DNA of 64,000 nucleotides from JAICSD01 sp963836665 (GTDB taxonomy: Bacteria; Acidobacteriota; Vicinamibacteria; Vicinamibacterales; 2-12-FULL-66-21), in NCBI GenBank assembly GCA_963836665.1, contig CAWIKL010000001.1, positions 124,001 through 188,000 of the forward strand, in the 5' to 3' direction. The notes below the pieces were generated by a model. That model was not told the DNA's origin and did no database searches. It was given only the letters and a program-made list of their open reading frames with translations. The first letter of the stretch is position 1. Each line of letters starts with the position of its first letter. A program made the translations under genes and the position numbers. Below are positions 14,480 through 22,780 of this stretch, in pieces.

Positions 14480-16111
14480 ATGATCGCCGCCATCTACGCC
14501 AGGAAGTCCACCCAACAAACTGACGTGGCCGAGGAGGCCAAGTCCGTCACCAGACAGGTTGATGGAGCCAAGGCCTTCATCACCATGAAGGGCTGGACAC
14601 TCGATGACCATCACATCTACCAGGATGATGGTGTGAGCGGTGCCCTGTTTGCCAACCGTGCAGAATTCCAACGCATGATGCGTGATGCAGCTGCAGGGGC
14701 ATTCCAGGCTGTGGTGTTCTACGACCTGGACCGCTTCGGGCGCAATGCCCGCCAGACCATGCTGGCCCTCAACACCCTGGCTGACCTGGGCGTCACCATC
14801 TGGGACTACAGCACTGGCCAGGCTGTGGATCTGGACACCTTCGAAGGCGAGATGATGACCTTCATGAAGGCCAGGTTCGCGCAGCAGTATCGCGACCAGG
14901 TGAGGAAGCACACCCGATCAGCCATGCGCCAGAAGGGCGAGCAGGGCCTGGTCACTGGCGGGAAGTTGTTCGGCTACGACAATCACAAGCTGGGCAAAGG
15001 TCAGACTGAGCGCAGGATCAACAACGCCGAAGCAGAAGTGATCCGCATCATCTACGAGCGGTTTGCAGAGGGCGATGGGCTGCGCACCATTGCCCTGGCC
15101 TTGAACAACACCAAGGCCCTGTCACCGCGTGCCCAGCAGGGGAGGCCCAGTGGTTGGTCATCGTCGTCAGTGCGCGCAGTGATCACCCGCGAGGTCTACC
15201 GTGGCTCAGTGGTGTATGGCAAGAGTGCCAAGGCTTATGGCCGCGAGCTGGGACCACGATCAGGCGGCAGAGAGAAGGGTCAGATCCCCACACCTGAAGA
15301 CACCTGGTTTCGATCAGAGCAGTGGGCAGACCGTCTGCGGATTGTGGATGCAGACCTGGCAGGGCGTGTGGATGCCAGGCGGGATCACTGGAAGCAGAAG
15401 GCCAGGAGCAAGCATGCCCCGCAGCAGGCCTTTGGGAAGTATCTCCTGTCAGGTGGGCTGCTGATCTGCAAGACCTGTGGTGGGCACTTTGAGGCCTTCA
15501 AGAGCCCCTGGAAGCAGGACGGGGTCTACGTGTGTGCCACGCGCCGGCGTAAACCTGGTGTCTGCACGAACACCTTCACCACTCCGATCAGTGTGGCTGA
15601 TGAAGCGGTCCTGGACCTGGTGGAGCAGGAGGCCCTGGGCACCAAGTTCATCGAAGAGCTGCTGGCCCTGGTGGACAAGGGGGATGCCGATGCCATGGAA
15701 GGCCTGGCAGCTGAGCGCAGCAGGCTCCAGGTGGAAGTGGACAGGCTGGTCGGATCCATTGCTGCGGGTGTGCCTGCTGATGCAGTGGCCCCACTGATCC
15801 GCGATCACCATGCCGCCATAGCCAAGCTGGATGTACGACTGAGGGCACCACGCCCAGCCCAGCCTAAGGTCAAAGAGCTGCGTGCAGCCCTGGAGCATCG
15901 TGCTGCCACATGGAGAGAGACACTGCGCGCGGAACCACGCGTAGCCAGGATGCTGCTACGCCGCTTGATCGGGCCTCTGGAGATGTGGGACCCGGCCGTG
16001 CCCTGCGAGGAATGGACGGAGTGGGAAGCCTCCCTGACTCCTGCACTCCTGGAGGGCCTGGCCCCTATACAGGGTGTGGCGTCCCCAGCGGGATTCGAAC
16101 CCGCGTTTTAG
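14480..16111 (+). CDS. Large serine recombinase (integrase)
   Basis: 543 residues from ATG 14480 (AGGAAGG upstream); the frame is open earlier but IAAIYARKST is the canonical start. It has a resolvase catalytic domain with Ser10 in YARKS, DDGVSG near residue 53 and VVFYDLDRFGRN near residue 90. Next come the recombinase domain and a zinc ribbon (CKTCGGHF ... CATRRRKPGVC near residues 330-363), then a coiled-coil C-terminus. It should catalyse site-specific integration and, with a directionality factor, excision. Its last ten codons overlap the tRNA-Glu gene on the other strand. Confidence 0.93.
   Translation: MIAAIYARKSTQQTDVAEEAKSVTRQVDGAKAFITMKGWTLDDHHIYQDDGVSGALFANRAEFQRMMRDAAAGAFQAVVFYDLDRFGRNARQTMLALNTLADLGVTIWDYSTGQAVDLDTFEGEMMTFMKARFAQQYRDQVRKHTRSAMRQKGEQGLVTGGKLFGYDNHKLGKGQTERRINNAEAEVIRIIYERFAEGDGLRTIALALNNTKALSPRAQQGRPSGWSSSSVRAVITREVYRGSVVYGKSAKAYGRELGPRSGGREKGQIPTPEDTWFRSEQWADRLRIVDADLAGRVDARRDHWKQKARSKHAPQQAFGKYLLSGGLLICKTCGGHFEAFKSPWKQDGVYVCATRRRKPGVCTNTFTTPISVADEAVLDLVEQEALGTKFIEELLALVDKGDADAMEGLAAERSRLQVEVDRLVGSIAAGVPADAVAPLIRDHHAAIAKLDVRLRAPRPAQPKVKELRAALEHRAATWRETLRAEPRVARMLLRRLIGPLEMWDPAVPCEEWTEWEASLTPALLEGLAPIQGVASPAGFEPAF
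16077..16088 (+). other. Candidate right attachment core (attR-like)
   Basis: TGGCGTCCCCAG covers the discriminator and 3' acceptor strand of tRNA-Glu, read on the plus strand, and is identical to 5370-5381. It sits inside the integrase gene's last codons, as expected if integration recreated the tRNA 3' end. Confidence 0.5.
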
Positions 16112-16152
16112 CCTTGAAAGGGCCACGTCCTAGGCCTCTGGACGATGGGGAC
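16080..16152 (-). tRNA. tRNA-Glu (TTC)
   Basis: On the minus strand the gene begins GTCCCCATCGTCCAGAGGCC and ends CGGGTTCGAATCCCGCTGGGGACG. The acceptor stem is seven perfect pairs, the anticodon loop CTTTCAA contains TTC, and the T-loop is GTTCGAATC-like. The CCA is not encoded. It is intact and is the apparent insertion target of the adjacent element. Confidence 0.95.
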
Positions 16153-16219
16153 GTGCGGAGGCGTGCTTCGAACATCCGATCATAGCACGTGGCGCGGCAA
16201 CCAGTGTCCGTGCTGCGCG

Positions 16220-16870
16220 TCAGCGTTGCAGCTGGTGTGCGTAGTAGCGCACGCCGTCCGGCCACGCTCCGAGATGATGCTCGAAGCCCACCTTCGTCGA
16301 CGTCTTTACGTAGTTGCGCGTGCCGGCTTGCGTAATCTCAGGGCCGTTCTCCTCGAGCAGCCGTTCCGGCCTGGCCGCGGGGCGGACGATCGCGATATGC
16401 CCGGGCTTGTGCGGATCGGGACTCTCGTAGACGACTGTCACCAAGTAGCCCTGGTTGGCCAGCGTCTGCGCCTCCTTCGGCGTCTTCACGTCCCGCCACC
16501 CATTCTGCTGACCGCCGGCGGCATGAAACCAAGCCGCCTGCGCGTTCGCGAGGAGGATCTGGCCGTGCTCCGGCGGACGCAGCATGTAGATGCCGACGCG
16601 CTTGCCGACCGCCGCCGCGAACGCGCTGCAATGGGTCGCCTTGCCGGGTCCTTCGTAGTCGGCATCCTTGTCAGGCTGGCCGGTCTCCCAGTTGACGTGC
16701 TCGTGCGCGAGCCAGAGCGTCTCGACGTTGGTACTGTCGAGAATCTCGAGCAGCCGCTGACCCGCGGGGGAGATGGGGCCGCAGCAGGACTCCGCGGCCG
16801 GTCGTGCCGAGAGGATCCCGGTAGTGACGGTGACGACTGCGGCGACGGCAACGATCGATCGCACGAACAC
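16220..16870 (-). CDS. Exported CHAP/NlpC-like cysteine hydrolase (putative)
   Basis: 216 residues from GTG 16870 with AGGAG upstream. An N-terminal signal peptide (VRSIVAVAAVVTVTTGILSA) is present. A Cys in ATHCSAFAAAVGKR and a His in KPGHIAIVRP are placed like the catalytic pair of CHAP/NlpC-type amidases, with ENGPEITQAG near the end. It might cut or bind peptidoglycan; the assignment rests on motif layout only. Last gene of a minus-strand operon of exported proteins. Confidence 0.55.
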   Translation of the reverse strand: MFVRSIVAVAAVVTVTTGILSARPAAESCCGPISPAGQRLLEILDSTNVETLWLAHEHVNWETGQPDKDADYEGPGKATHCSAFAAAVGKRVGIYMLRPPEHGQILLANAQAAWFHAAGGQQNGWRDVKTPKEAQTLANQGYLVTVVYESPDPHKPGHIAIVRPAARPERLLEENGPEITQAGTRNYVKTSTKVGFEHHLGAWPDGVRYYAHQLQR

Positions 16871-16882
16871 GGCGAGTCTCCT

Positions 16883-17620
16883 CTACTTCGGTGGGGTGAA
16901 TGCGAAACGCGCGTCTTCGATCGCCGGATTCGCCTGCGGATCGAAGGTGGTCGTGATGCGGTTGAGGCCCGTGCCGGTCCCTTCGGCCGTGTCCTCGAAG
17001 ACACGCCGCACCAGCAGGGTCTGCACGTCGATCCAGACGATCATCTTACGCACGTTGACGACGTGCCCCGACTGCCGGTATACGGATTTGCCGACGCCGG
17101 TGAGTTTTTGGCACGAGTGGCCGTTGATCGCCTCCGTCCCGGCCGTCGACGCATCGCCGAATTCGGTCAGCGACCCGGTCAGGTCAGCCTGCGAAAAGAG
17201 CCAGGGTGAGAGCACCATCAGCGAGTTGAGCGTCGGTTGTCCGCCGGCGACAAACGCGCCGCCGCCTTGCCCTTTTGGATATGTGTCGGCGACGGCGGTC
17301 GCCTGCCACCACGTATGAAAGGCCTCGTCGTCGGCCCACACCACGAAGCGATCTGCTTTGTCCTCCTTCACGAAATCGAAGAGAAAATGCCGCGGCGCGT
17401 GGAAGAGCGTCCGGAACGTGTGACGCTCGCGGACCACGGCACCGGGCTGTCCGTATTCAGTATCGACAGTGCCCGTGTCCGCGTAGGAACGCAAGGCCGC
17501 GTACGCCGCCTGGCTTTTCGTCAGGATGTCTGGTGCTGGCGCAGCTGCCTGGCCGCCGATCTGGGCTACGGCCAGCGCGGAGCAGGCGGCCCCGAGGATT
17601 GCGGTGCGAACGGTCATCAT
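16883..17620 (-). CDS. Exported LolA-like (DUF2092-type) protein
   Basis: 245 residues with a signal peptide (AILGAACSALAVAQIGGQAA). The pattern ALRSYADTGTVDTEY, FLFDFVKED, WWQATAVADTYP and MIVWIDVQTLLVRRV resembles periplasmic LolA/LolB-fold proteins that bind lipoproteins or lipids. Start ATG 17620 overlaps the end of the upstream ompA-like gene, so the two are probably coupled. Confidence 0.6.
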   Translation of the reverse strand: MMTVRTAILGAACSALAVAQIGGQAAAPAPDILTKSQAAYAALRSYADTGTVDTEYGQPGAVVRERHTFRTLFHAPRHFLFDFVKEDKADRFVVWADDEAFHTWWQATAVADTYPKGQGGGAFVAGGQPTLNSLMVLSPWLFSQADLTGSLTEFGDASTAGTEAINGHSCQKLTGVGKSVYRQSGHVVNVRKMIVWIDVQTLLVRRVFEDTAEGTGTGLNRITTTFDPQANPAIEDARFAFTPPK

Positions 17621-18895
17621 TGTTTGACGAGCTCCACGCGCCGGTTCTTGGCACGCCCCTCGATCGTGGCATTGGTATCCTTGGGCTGCGACTTGCCGAG
17701 GCCGTCGGTCGAAAGACGCGCGGCAGTGATGCCGTAGCGGCTGACAAGCGCGGCGCGCACGGCGGCTGCACGCCGCCGCGACAGCTCGAGGTTGTAGCCG
17801 TCGGTGCCGACTCCGTCGGTATGGCCGTTGACGCCGAGCTTCCAGTCCGGGTGGCGGGTCAGTACGCCGGCGATTTCCTTCAAGGTCGGCTCCGACTCAG
17901 GCCGGATCGCGTCGCTGTTGAACGAGAAGTAGATGCTGTAAATGTCGGCGCGCCCGGACTCCGAGAGCGCACGCTCGATGGCGCTGCCGCCACCCGCGCC
18001 CGCACCGCCGCCGGCCCCGCCACCTCCGCCCGCGGGGACGCCGCCGCCAGCCCCCGCACCGCCGCCGCCAGCGCCAGGGCCGCCGCGGTTGTCGGGGGCG
18101 GCGCCGCCGCAGTGCGTGTCGATCTTGATCACCTGCAGCAAGTCGCGATCGCCGACCGGGTGCGCGGGTTTACCGGTTCCTTTCGCGTCGGCTTCCGACA
18201 ATGCTGGGACATCGCCGATACCGATGCGAAATTTGAGCACCAACGGATTCGCCGGATCGTCGAGGAAGAAGAACTCCGACTTGTCGAAGATCAGCTCGCC
18301 GCCCGCCTGGATCGTTGGCAGGGACGCGGGCACGTCATTGACGAGGACGGGCAGCATCACCGGCGTCTTGCCGATGCGGGTAATCGTGCCGACCTCCTGG
18401 TTGTCGTAGACGTTCGGATGTTCCTCGCGATCGATGCCCGGCTTCTGGATATTGAATCCGATGAAGATGCCGAACTCCGATTCGCCCTTCGTTTTCAGAT
18501 CGTTGAGCACCGCCGCGGACGTGCCGATCGCCGTGGTCTCGGGAATCATCTCCGGCAGCACCGGCGAGAACTGCTGCAGGTACAGCGTGCCGGTCTGCAG
18601 ATCGCTGCGGCGGATCGTCCGGGTGACGTTAGTCTGCCGCAGCTTCGGCGGCTCCATCGAGAACTCATCGGCGTACATCGCTTCCGACGAGGTACTTCAC
18701 GCGCACTTCCGTGTCGGTGACGGACTGGATCGTCTTGATCGACTCGTAGTCGCCGTCGGGCTGGCTGACCGCGGTGACGATCGTGAGGCCCGCGCAGAGC
18801 GGGATCTTCGGCGCGGCCGCCGCTTGCGCGACCGGGCGAGCGGCGGTCAGCACGAGCGCGCAGGCGAGGGCGAGCCCGACGAGGCGGGCCTTCAT
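17617..18895 (-). CDS. OmpA-family protein, frame broken by one base
   Basis: Corrected length 425 residues. The signal peptide (VGLALACALVLTAARPVAQA) and first 70 residues are in one frame; the remainder, from MYADEFSMEPP, is in another. Removing one base at GGTACT (18691-18696) joins them as VRVKYSSEAMYADEF. A Gly/Ala-rich linker (residues ~280-310) precedes a C-terminal OmpA-like peptidoglycan-binding domain (YFSFNSDAIRPES, NGHTDGVGTDGYN, LSRRRAAAVRAAL, NRRVELV). It should anchor the outer membrane to the cell wall. Overlaps its neighbours on both sides by four bases. Confidence 0.85.
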
Positions 18896-19857
18896 TTCGC
18901 CTTGCCGGCGATGTAACTGCCCGGCAGCCCCAGGCCGGCGGCCTGCATGAACGACGCGGGGCCCGCCTGGACGACGCCGAAGCCCCCGGGCTGCACGCCG
19001 GCGACGACCATGCGTTCGCCGCCAGAGCTCATGATCTCGAGCAGGCCGCCCGCCGTCTTGCCTTCGGTCAGCGTCGCGACAGTCTTCTTCGCGCCGTTGC
19101 TAATGCCAAACTGTCCGCCGTGTTCCGTCATCCACATGGCCGCCCCCCTGGTGCCACTCTTGTCGGTGATGAACGCGGTGCCGCCTTCGTGGTTCTCGCT
19201 TTCGCCGAACCCCGCCACTTGAAAGGCCCCGGCGGGGGGGAAAAAGACGACGCGATAGTTGCCGCTGTCGGGGTTGCGGCCCAGCTCCGTCCGTTTGATG
19301 GTGCCTTCTATTACGTTGAAGCTCGCCTCCGTCCCGCTTGTGCCGATCGCTGCCGCCAGTCCCGTGCCGTTTCGGGTAAGTAGAGTTCCTCCGTCGGGAT
19401 TCGCCTCGAGGCGGACGACGTCATTGCCGGCAGCGTTGTACAGCCGCATGGTCCGGTCCTCCCCGACGACGAGCACGCGATTGCCGCTCTTGTCCACGAC
19501 CTCGAACGGCGCAACGACGCGGTGCGCCGTGCCAGTGAGCGCATCGCGCTCGAGCGCGGCGATCCGCTGCTCGAGCGCCTTAATGCGTGCGTCGGTCGTG
19601 TCCTTTGACGGCGGCGCGGGTTGGCCGGCCGTCTGAGAGGCCTTCCTGAAGAAGAGGCTCTGCTGCCCTGGGGGACAGCCACCGTTCGCCGGGGCCATTC
19701 GCAGCACGCCGTCGGCGGCCGCGCACGCATGGACGAGGCCTGGCCCCGCACTGGCCGGGGTTTGCGCCCGCAGATCGGCCGTGATCCAGCCGGCCAGCGA
19801 AGTGGTCGCGCAGCCGACGGCAAAGACGAAAACGAGATGCAAGCGTGCCGTGCTCAT
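18892..19857 (-). CDS. Exported repeat-strand protein, paralogue A
   Basis: 321 residues from ATG 19857 (GGAGG seven bases upstream, just inside the end of the neighbouring gene). A signal peptide is followed by a Cys pair (HACAAADG, GGCPPGQQ), a short coiled coil (DARIKALEQRIAALERD), then strand-rich repeats (FEVVDKSGNRVLVVGED, VVRLEANPDGGTLL). It ends GLPGSYIAGKAK. Clearly paralogous to the next gene upstream. Function unknown. Confidence 0.65.
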   Translation of the reverse strand: MSTARLHLVFVFAVGCATTSLAGWITADLRAQTPASAGPGLVHACAAADGVLRMAPANGGCPPGQQSLFFRKASQTAGQPAPPSKDTTDARIKALEQRIAALERDALTGTAHRVVAPFEVVDKSGNRVLVVGEDRTMRLYNAAGNDVVRLEANPDGGTLLTRNGTGLAAAIGTSGTEASFNVIEGTIKRTELGRNPDSGNYRVVFFPPAGAFQVAGFGESENHEGGTAFITDKSGTRGAAMWMTEHGGQFGISNGAKKTVATLTEGKTAGGLLEIMSSGGERMVVAGVQPGGFGVVQAGPASFMQAAGLGLPGSYIAGKAK

Positions 19858-20840
19858 TGAGATCCTCCACCGCCAGGCCCACATTTGTCGCCTCCCGCGC
19901 ATCCGAGAAAATAGCTGCCCGGCAACCCGCTGTTGGGCACGAGCGGGAAGCCGGAGACCGGTCCCGCGAGCACGATGCCGTAGCGGTCCTCGTTGACGCC
20001 GAACTTCACCATCGGCTCACTGGTCGCGTCGCCGATCACGAGCAGCCCGCCTTGCGTAGCCCCCTCCGTCAGTGCCACCACCGGCGCCCCTTTCGCGTTC
20101 TGGATGCTCAGGCTGGCTTTGTTGTCGATCAAGGACATCAGCGCGCGGGCTTGTCCGGAGGCGTCGCCAACGACGATCGCGCCCGAGATGCCCTGCGACT
20201 CGCCGATTGCCGCCACCACGCCGCTGCCCTTAGGGAAACGCAGCGAGACGTTGCCCGCCGGCTGCTTGCCGTACTCGACCCGCTTCACGCCGCCTTCGGT
20301 AAGGACCAACCCGCCGACGTCGCCGGAGACAGCGAGCGCGACTTCGTCGCCGGCGAGGTTCCTGGCGAGCAGGTGGCCCCCGCGTTCGATAGCGCGCAGT
20401 TCGATCACGCGGTCTCCCGCCGCGTTGATCAGCACGACCTTGCCGGGCGTGACCTGAAGGATCGGACGCTTGTCGCGATCGACGACCTCGAAGACTGGGT
20501 GGTTCTCGAGCGCTTTGACGCGATACTCGAGTGCGGTCAGGTCGTCACCGCCAGTAGGCGTCGAGGTATCGCAGTCGTCGGCGCCTTGCCACGGATTGCT
20601 GTCGCAGGCGCCGGTAGCGGATGTCGCCAGCGGCACGGCGGTCTGGCCCGGCTGGCAGGTGCCGGCAATGCCCGACGCGTGCAGCACGCCGTCGGGCGCG
20701 ATGCAGAGGACCGAGGCATTGTCGCCCGCTCGCGCCGCGGCGACTGCCGGCAGCACAGGCGCGGCAGCCAGGCAGAGCCACGCCGCGAGCGCAAGCATCG
20801 CCGCGCTGTCGCATGCACGTACATAAGGATGGCCACGCAT
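19854..20840 (-). CDS. Exported repeat-strand protein, paralogue B
   Basis: 328 residues from ATG 20840 with GGAGGAG eight bases upstream; first gene of the six-gene minus-strand operon. Same plan as its neighbour: signal peptide, GTCQPGQTAV, a short helix (TALEYRVKALENH), repeats (VFEVVDRDKRPILQVTPGK, DRVIELRAIERGG) and a terminal GLPGSYFLG. The repeats, with a D/N-G turn every ~20 residues, suggest a beta-solenoid or fibre stalk. No known family can be named. Confidence 0.65.
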   Translation of the reverse strand: MRGHPYVRACDSAAMLALAAWLCLAAAPVLPAVAAARAGDNASVLCIAPDGVLHASGIAGTCQPGQTAVPLATSATGACDSNPWQGADDCDTSTPTGGDDLTALEYRVKALENHPVFEVVDRDKRPILQVTPGKVVLINAAGDRVIELRAIERGGHLLARNLAGDEVALAVSGDVGGLVLTEGGVKRVEYGKQPAGNVSLRFPKGSGVVAAIGESQGISGAIVVGDASGQARALMSLIDNKASLSIQNAKGAPVVALTEGATQGGLLVIGDATSEPMVKFGVNEDRYGIVLAGPVSGFPLVPNSGLPGSYFLGCAGGDKCGPGGGGSQ

Positions 20841-20979
20841 GTCGGCGCTCCTCCATTTTGCAGTCTGGTTCCTGGGTTCAGATTCGTGGGCGTGCGGATT
20901 ATACGGGAAGCTGTACCCGCCGCGCCGGGTGACTATTCTGTGGCAGGGCGCGTCCTCGCTGGTGCGCTACCATGCGCGT

Positions 20980-22722
20980 GTGAGGCACAGAAGACTCGCG
21001 CTTGCCGTCGTGCTCCCCGCGCTCGCGGCCTGCAATTCATCGCAGCCGCCACCCCCGGCGCAGGCGAAACTTTCGGCCGATGCGGCGTTTACCGCACTGG
21101 CCGGCGAATATTTTGAGGACCTCTACAGGCGTCAGCCGACGCAGGCGACCTACCTTGGTATCCACAAGTTCGACGACCAGCTGGACGACTACTCCCGCCA
21201 GGGCGTCACTGACGCCGTGGCTGCGGCCAAAGGCTTCCGCGCGCATGTTGCCGCCATCGAGGCAACGGCGCTGTCGACTTCCAGCCAGTTGGATCGCGAA
21301 CAGTTGCTGCACGCCATCGACTCGCGCATCCTCACGATCGAGACGATTCGTCCGTGGGCCCGCGATCCCGACACCTATAGCAGCGGGATCACCAACACCG
21401 CCTATCTGATGATCAAGCGCGCTTACGCGCCGGACGACGAGCGGATGAAGCTGCTCATTGCGCGCGAGAAGCAAATGCCGGCGGCGCTCCTCGAAGCGCG
21501 CAAGAACCTCGACAATCCACCGGAGATCCTCACCCAGATCGCGATCGATCAACTCGATGGCAGCCAGGGCTTCTTCAAAGCGGCTGTCGCGCAGGCGTTT
21601 CCCGACGTGAAGGACGCAGCGCTGGTGGCCCAGTTCAAGCAAAGCAACGACGCCGTGATCGCCGCGCTCGGCGACTACAAGCAGTGGCTGCAGACGGATC
21701 TGCTGAAGCGCTCGACAGGGGACTTCGCCATCGGCGCTGACACGTACGCGAAGAAGCTCGCCGCCGACGAGATGATCGACACGCCAGTCGACCGGTTGCT
21801 CGCCATCGCAGAGCAGGACATGGCGAAGAATAAATCCGCCTTCGCCGATACTGCGAAAGAGATCGACCCGTCGCACACGCCGATGGAAGTACTGGCCACG
21901 ATCCAGGCGGATCATCCGTCGGCCGACAAGCTTCTTTCCGTGACCCAGGCCGAACTCGATGCGCTTGGCCGCTTCATGGCCGATCACCACATCGTGACGG
22001 TGCCGCAGGCGGCGCCGGCGCGCGTGCAGGAAACGCCGCCGTTCCTGCGCGCCACGACGACGGCGTCGATGGACACGCCGGGTCCATACGAAACGAAGGC
22101 GACCGAGGCCTACTACAACATGACGCTGCCGGATCCGAGGTGGCCGGCGACACAGACTGCCGACTTCATGACGCAGTGGTACTACGCGGCCATCTCCAAC
22201 GTGTCAGTGCACGAGGTGTGGCCGGGGCACTACCTGCAGTTTCTCTACGCGAAGCAGTTTCCGTCCGATGTCCGAAAGGTCGTCGGCGTGGCCAGCAACG
22301 TCGAAGGCTGGGCGCACTACTGCGAACAGATGGTGCTCGACGAGGGCTTTCACGACGGGGATCCGAAGTACCGCCTGGCGCAGATCCAGGACGCGCTGCT
22401 GCGCGATGCCCGTTTCATCGCCGGCATCCGGATGCACACGAAAGGTATGACGGTGAAGCAGGCGGAGGATCTCTTCGTCAACGATGGCTACCAGCCGCGT
22501 CCGGTCGCCGTGTCGGAGGCCAAGCGCGGTACGACCGACGCGACATACGGCTACTACACGATGGGGAAACTGATGATCCTGAAGCTGCGCGAAGACTACA
22601 AACAGAAAAAGGGATCGCAATTCACGCTGCGGGACTTCCACGACACGTTCATCCATCTCGGCCCACTCGCGCTGCCGCTGATGCGCAGAGCGATGCTCGG
22701 GGAGACGGGCACGTTGTTCTGA
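20980..22722 (+). CDS. DUF885-family lipoprotein
   Basis: 580 residues from GTG 20980; the frame is open earlier but the lipoprotein signal (LALAVVLPALAAC, lipobox LAAC) fixes the start region. The DUF885 family is seen in FEDLYRRQPTQATYLGIHKFDD near the start and in the signature VHEVWPGHYLQF followed by EGWAHYCEQMV, resembling zincin-type metalloprotease helices. It is therefore a probable membrane-anchored peptidase, although activity for this family is mostly unproven. Divergent from the exported-protein operon across 139 bases that must hold both promoters. Confidence 0.8.
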   Translation: MRHRRLALAVVLPALAACNSSQPPPPAQAKLSADAAFTALAGEYFEDLYRRQPTQATYLGIHKFDDQLDDYSRQGVTDAVAAAKGFRAHVAAIEATALSTSSQLDREQLLHAIDSRILTIETIRPWARDPDTYSSGITNTAYLMIKRAYAPDDERMKLLIAREKQMPAALLEARKNLDNPPEILTQIAIDQLDGSQGFFKAAVAQAFPDVKDAALVAQFKQSNDAVIAALGDYKQWLQTDLLKRSTGDFAIGADTYAKKLAADEMIDTPVDRLLAIAEQDMAKNKSAFADTAKEIDPSHTPMEVLATIQADHPSADKLLSVTQAELDALGRFMADHHIVTVPQAAPARVQETPPFLRATTTASMDTPGPYETKATEAYYNMTLPDPRWPATQTADFMTQWYYAAISNVSVHEVWPGHYLQFLYAKQFPSDVRKVVGVASNVEGWAHYCEQMVLDEGFHDGDPKYRLAQIQDALLRDARFIAGIRMHTKGMTVKQAEDLFVNDGYQPRPVAVSEAKRGTTDATYGYYTMGKLMILKLREDYKQKKGSQFTLRDFHDTFIHLGPLALPLMRRAMLGETGTLF

Positions 22723-22780
22723 CGGCCCGGCGATGCCGGCGGTCCTGGTCGCCGCAAGTCCCACCCCAGGCCTTCGAAGA

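Larger units (their letters stand above)
5370..16088. mobile_element. 10.7-kb integrated element (phage satellite-like), tRNA-Glu site
   Basis: The left boundary is a candidate 12-bp core and the right boundary is a serine integrase ending in tRNA-Glu. The content is a set of small overlapping genes, a primase-polymerase/helicase, an origin-like repeat, zinc-ribbon proteins, a secreted tail-fibre-like protein and the integrase, all on the plus strand. Codon use differs from the flanks (many GCC-CTG-G and CAG-GCC runs, lower GC). No terminase, portal, capsid, tail-tube or conjugation genes were seen, so it is more like a replicating satellite or integrative plasmid than a full prophage. The left boundary is the least certain part. 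Confidence 0.7.

Noticed and set aside
17990..18100. Low-complexity Gly/Ala repeat as a separate element
   Set aside because: It is the in-frame GGGGAGAGGG-type linker of the OmpA-like protein, not an independent repeat.
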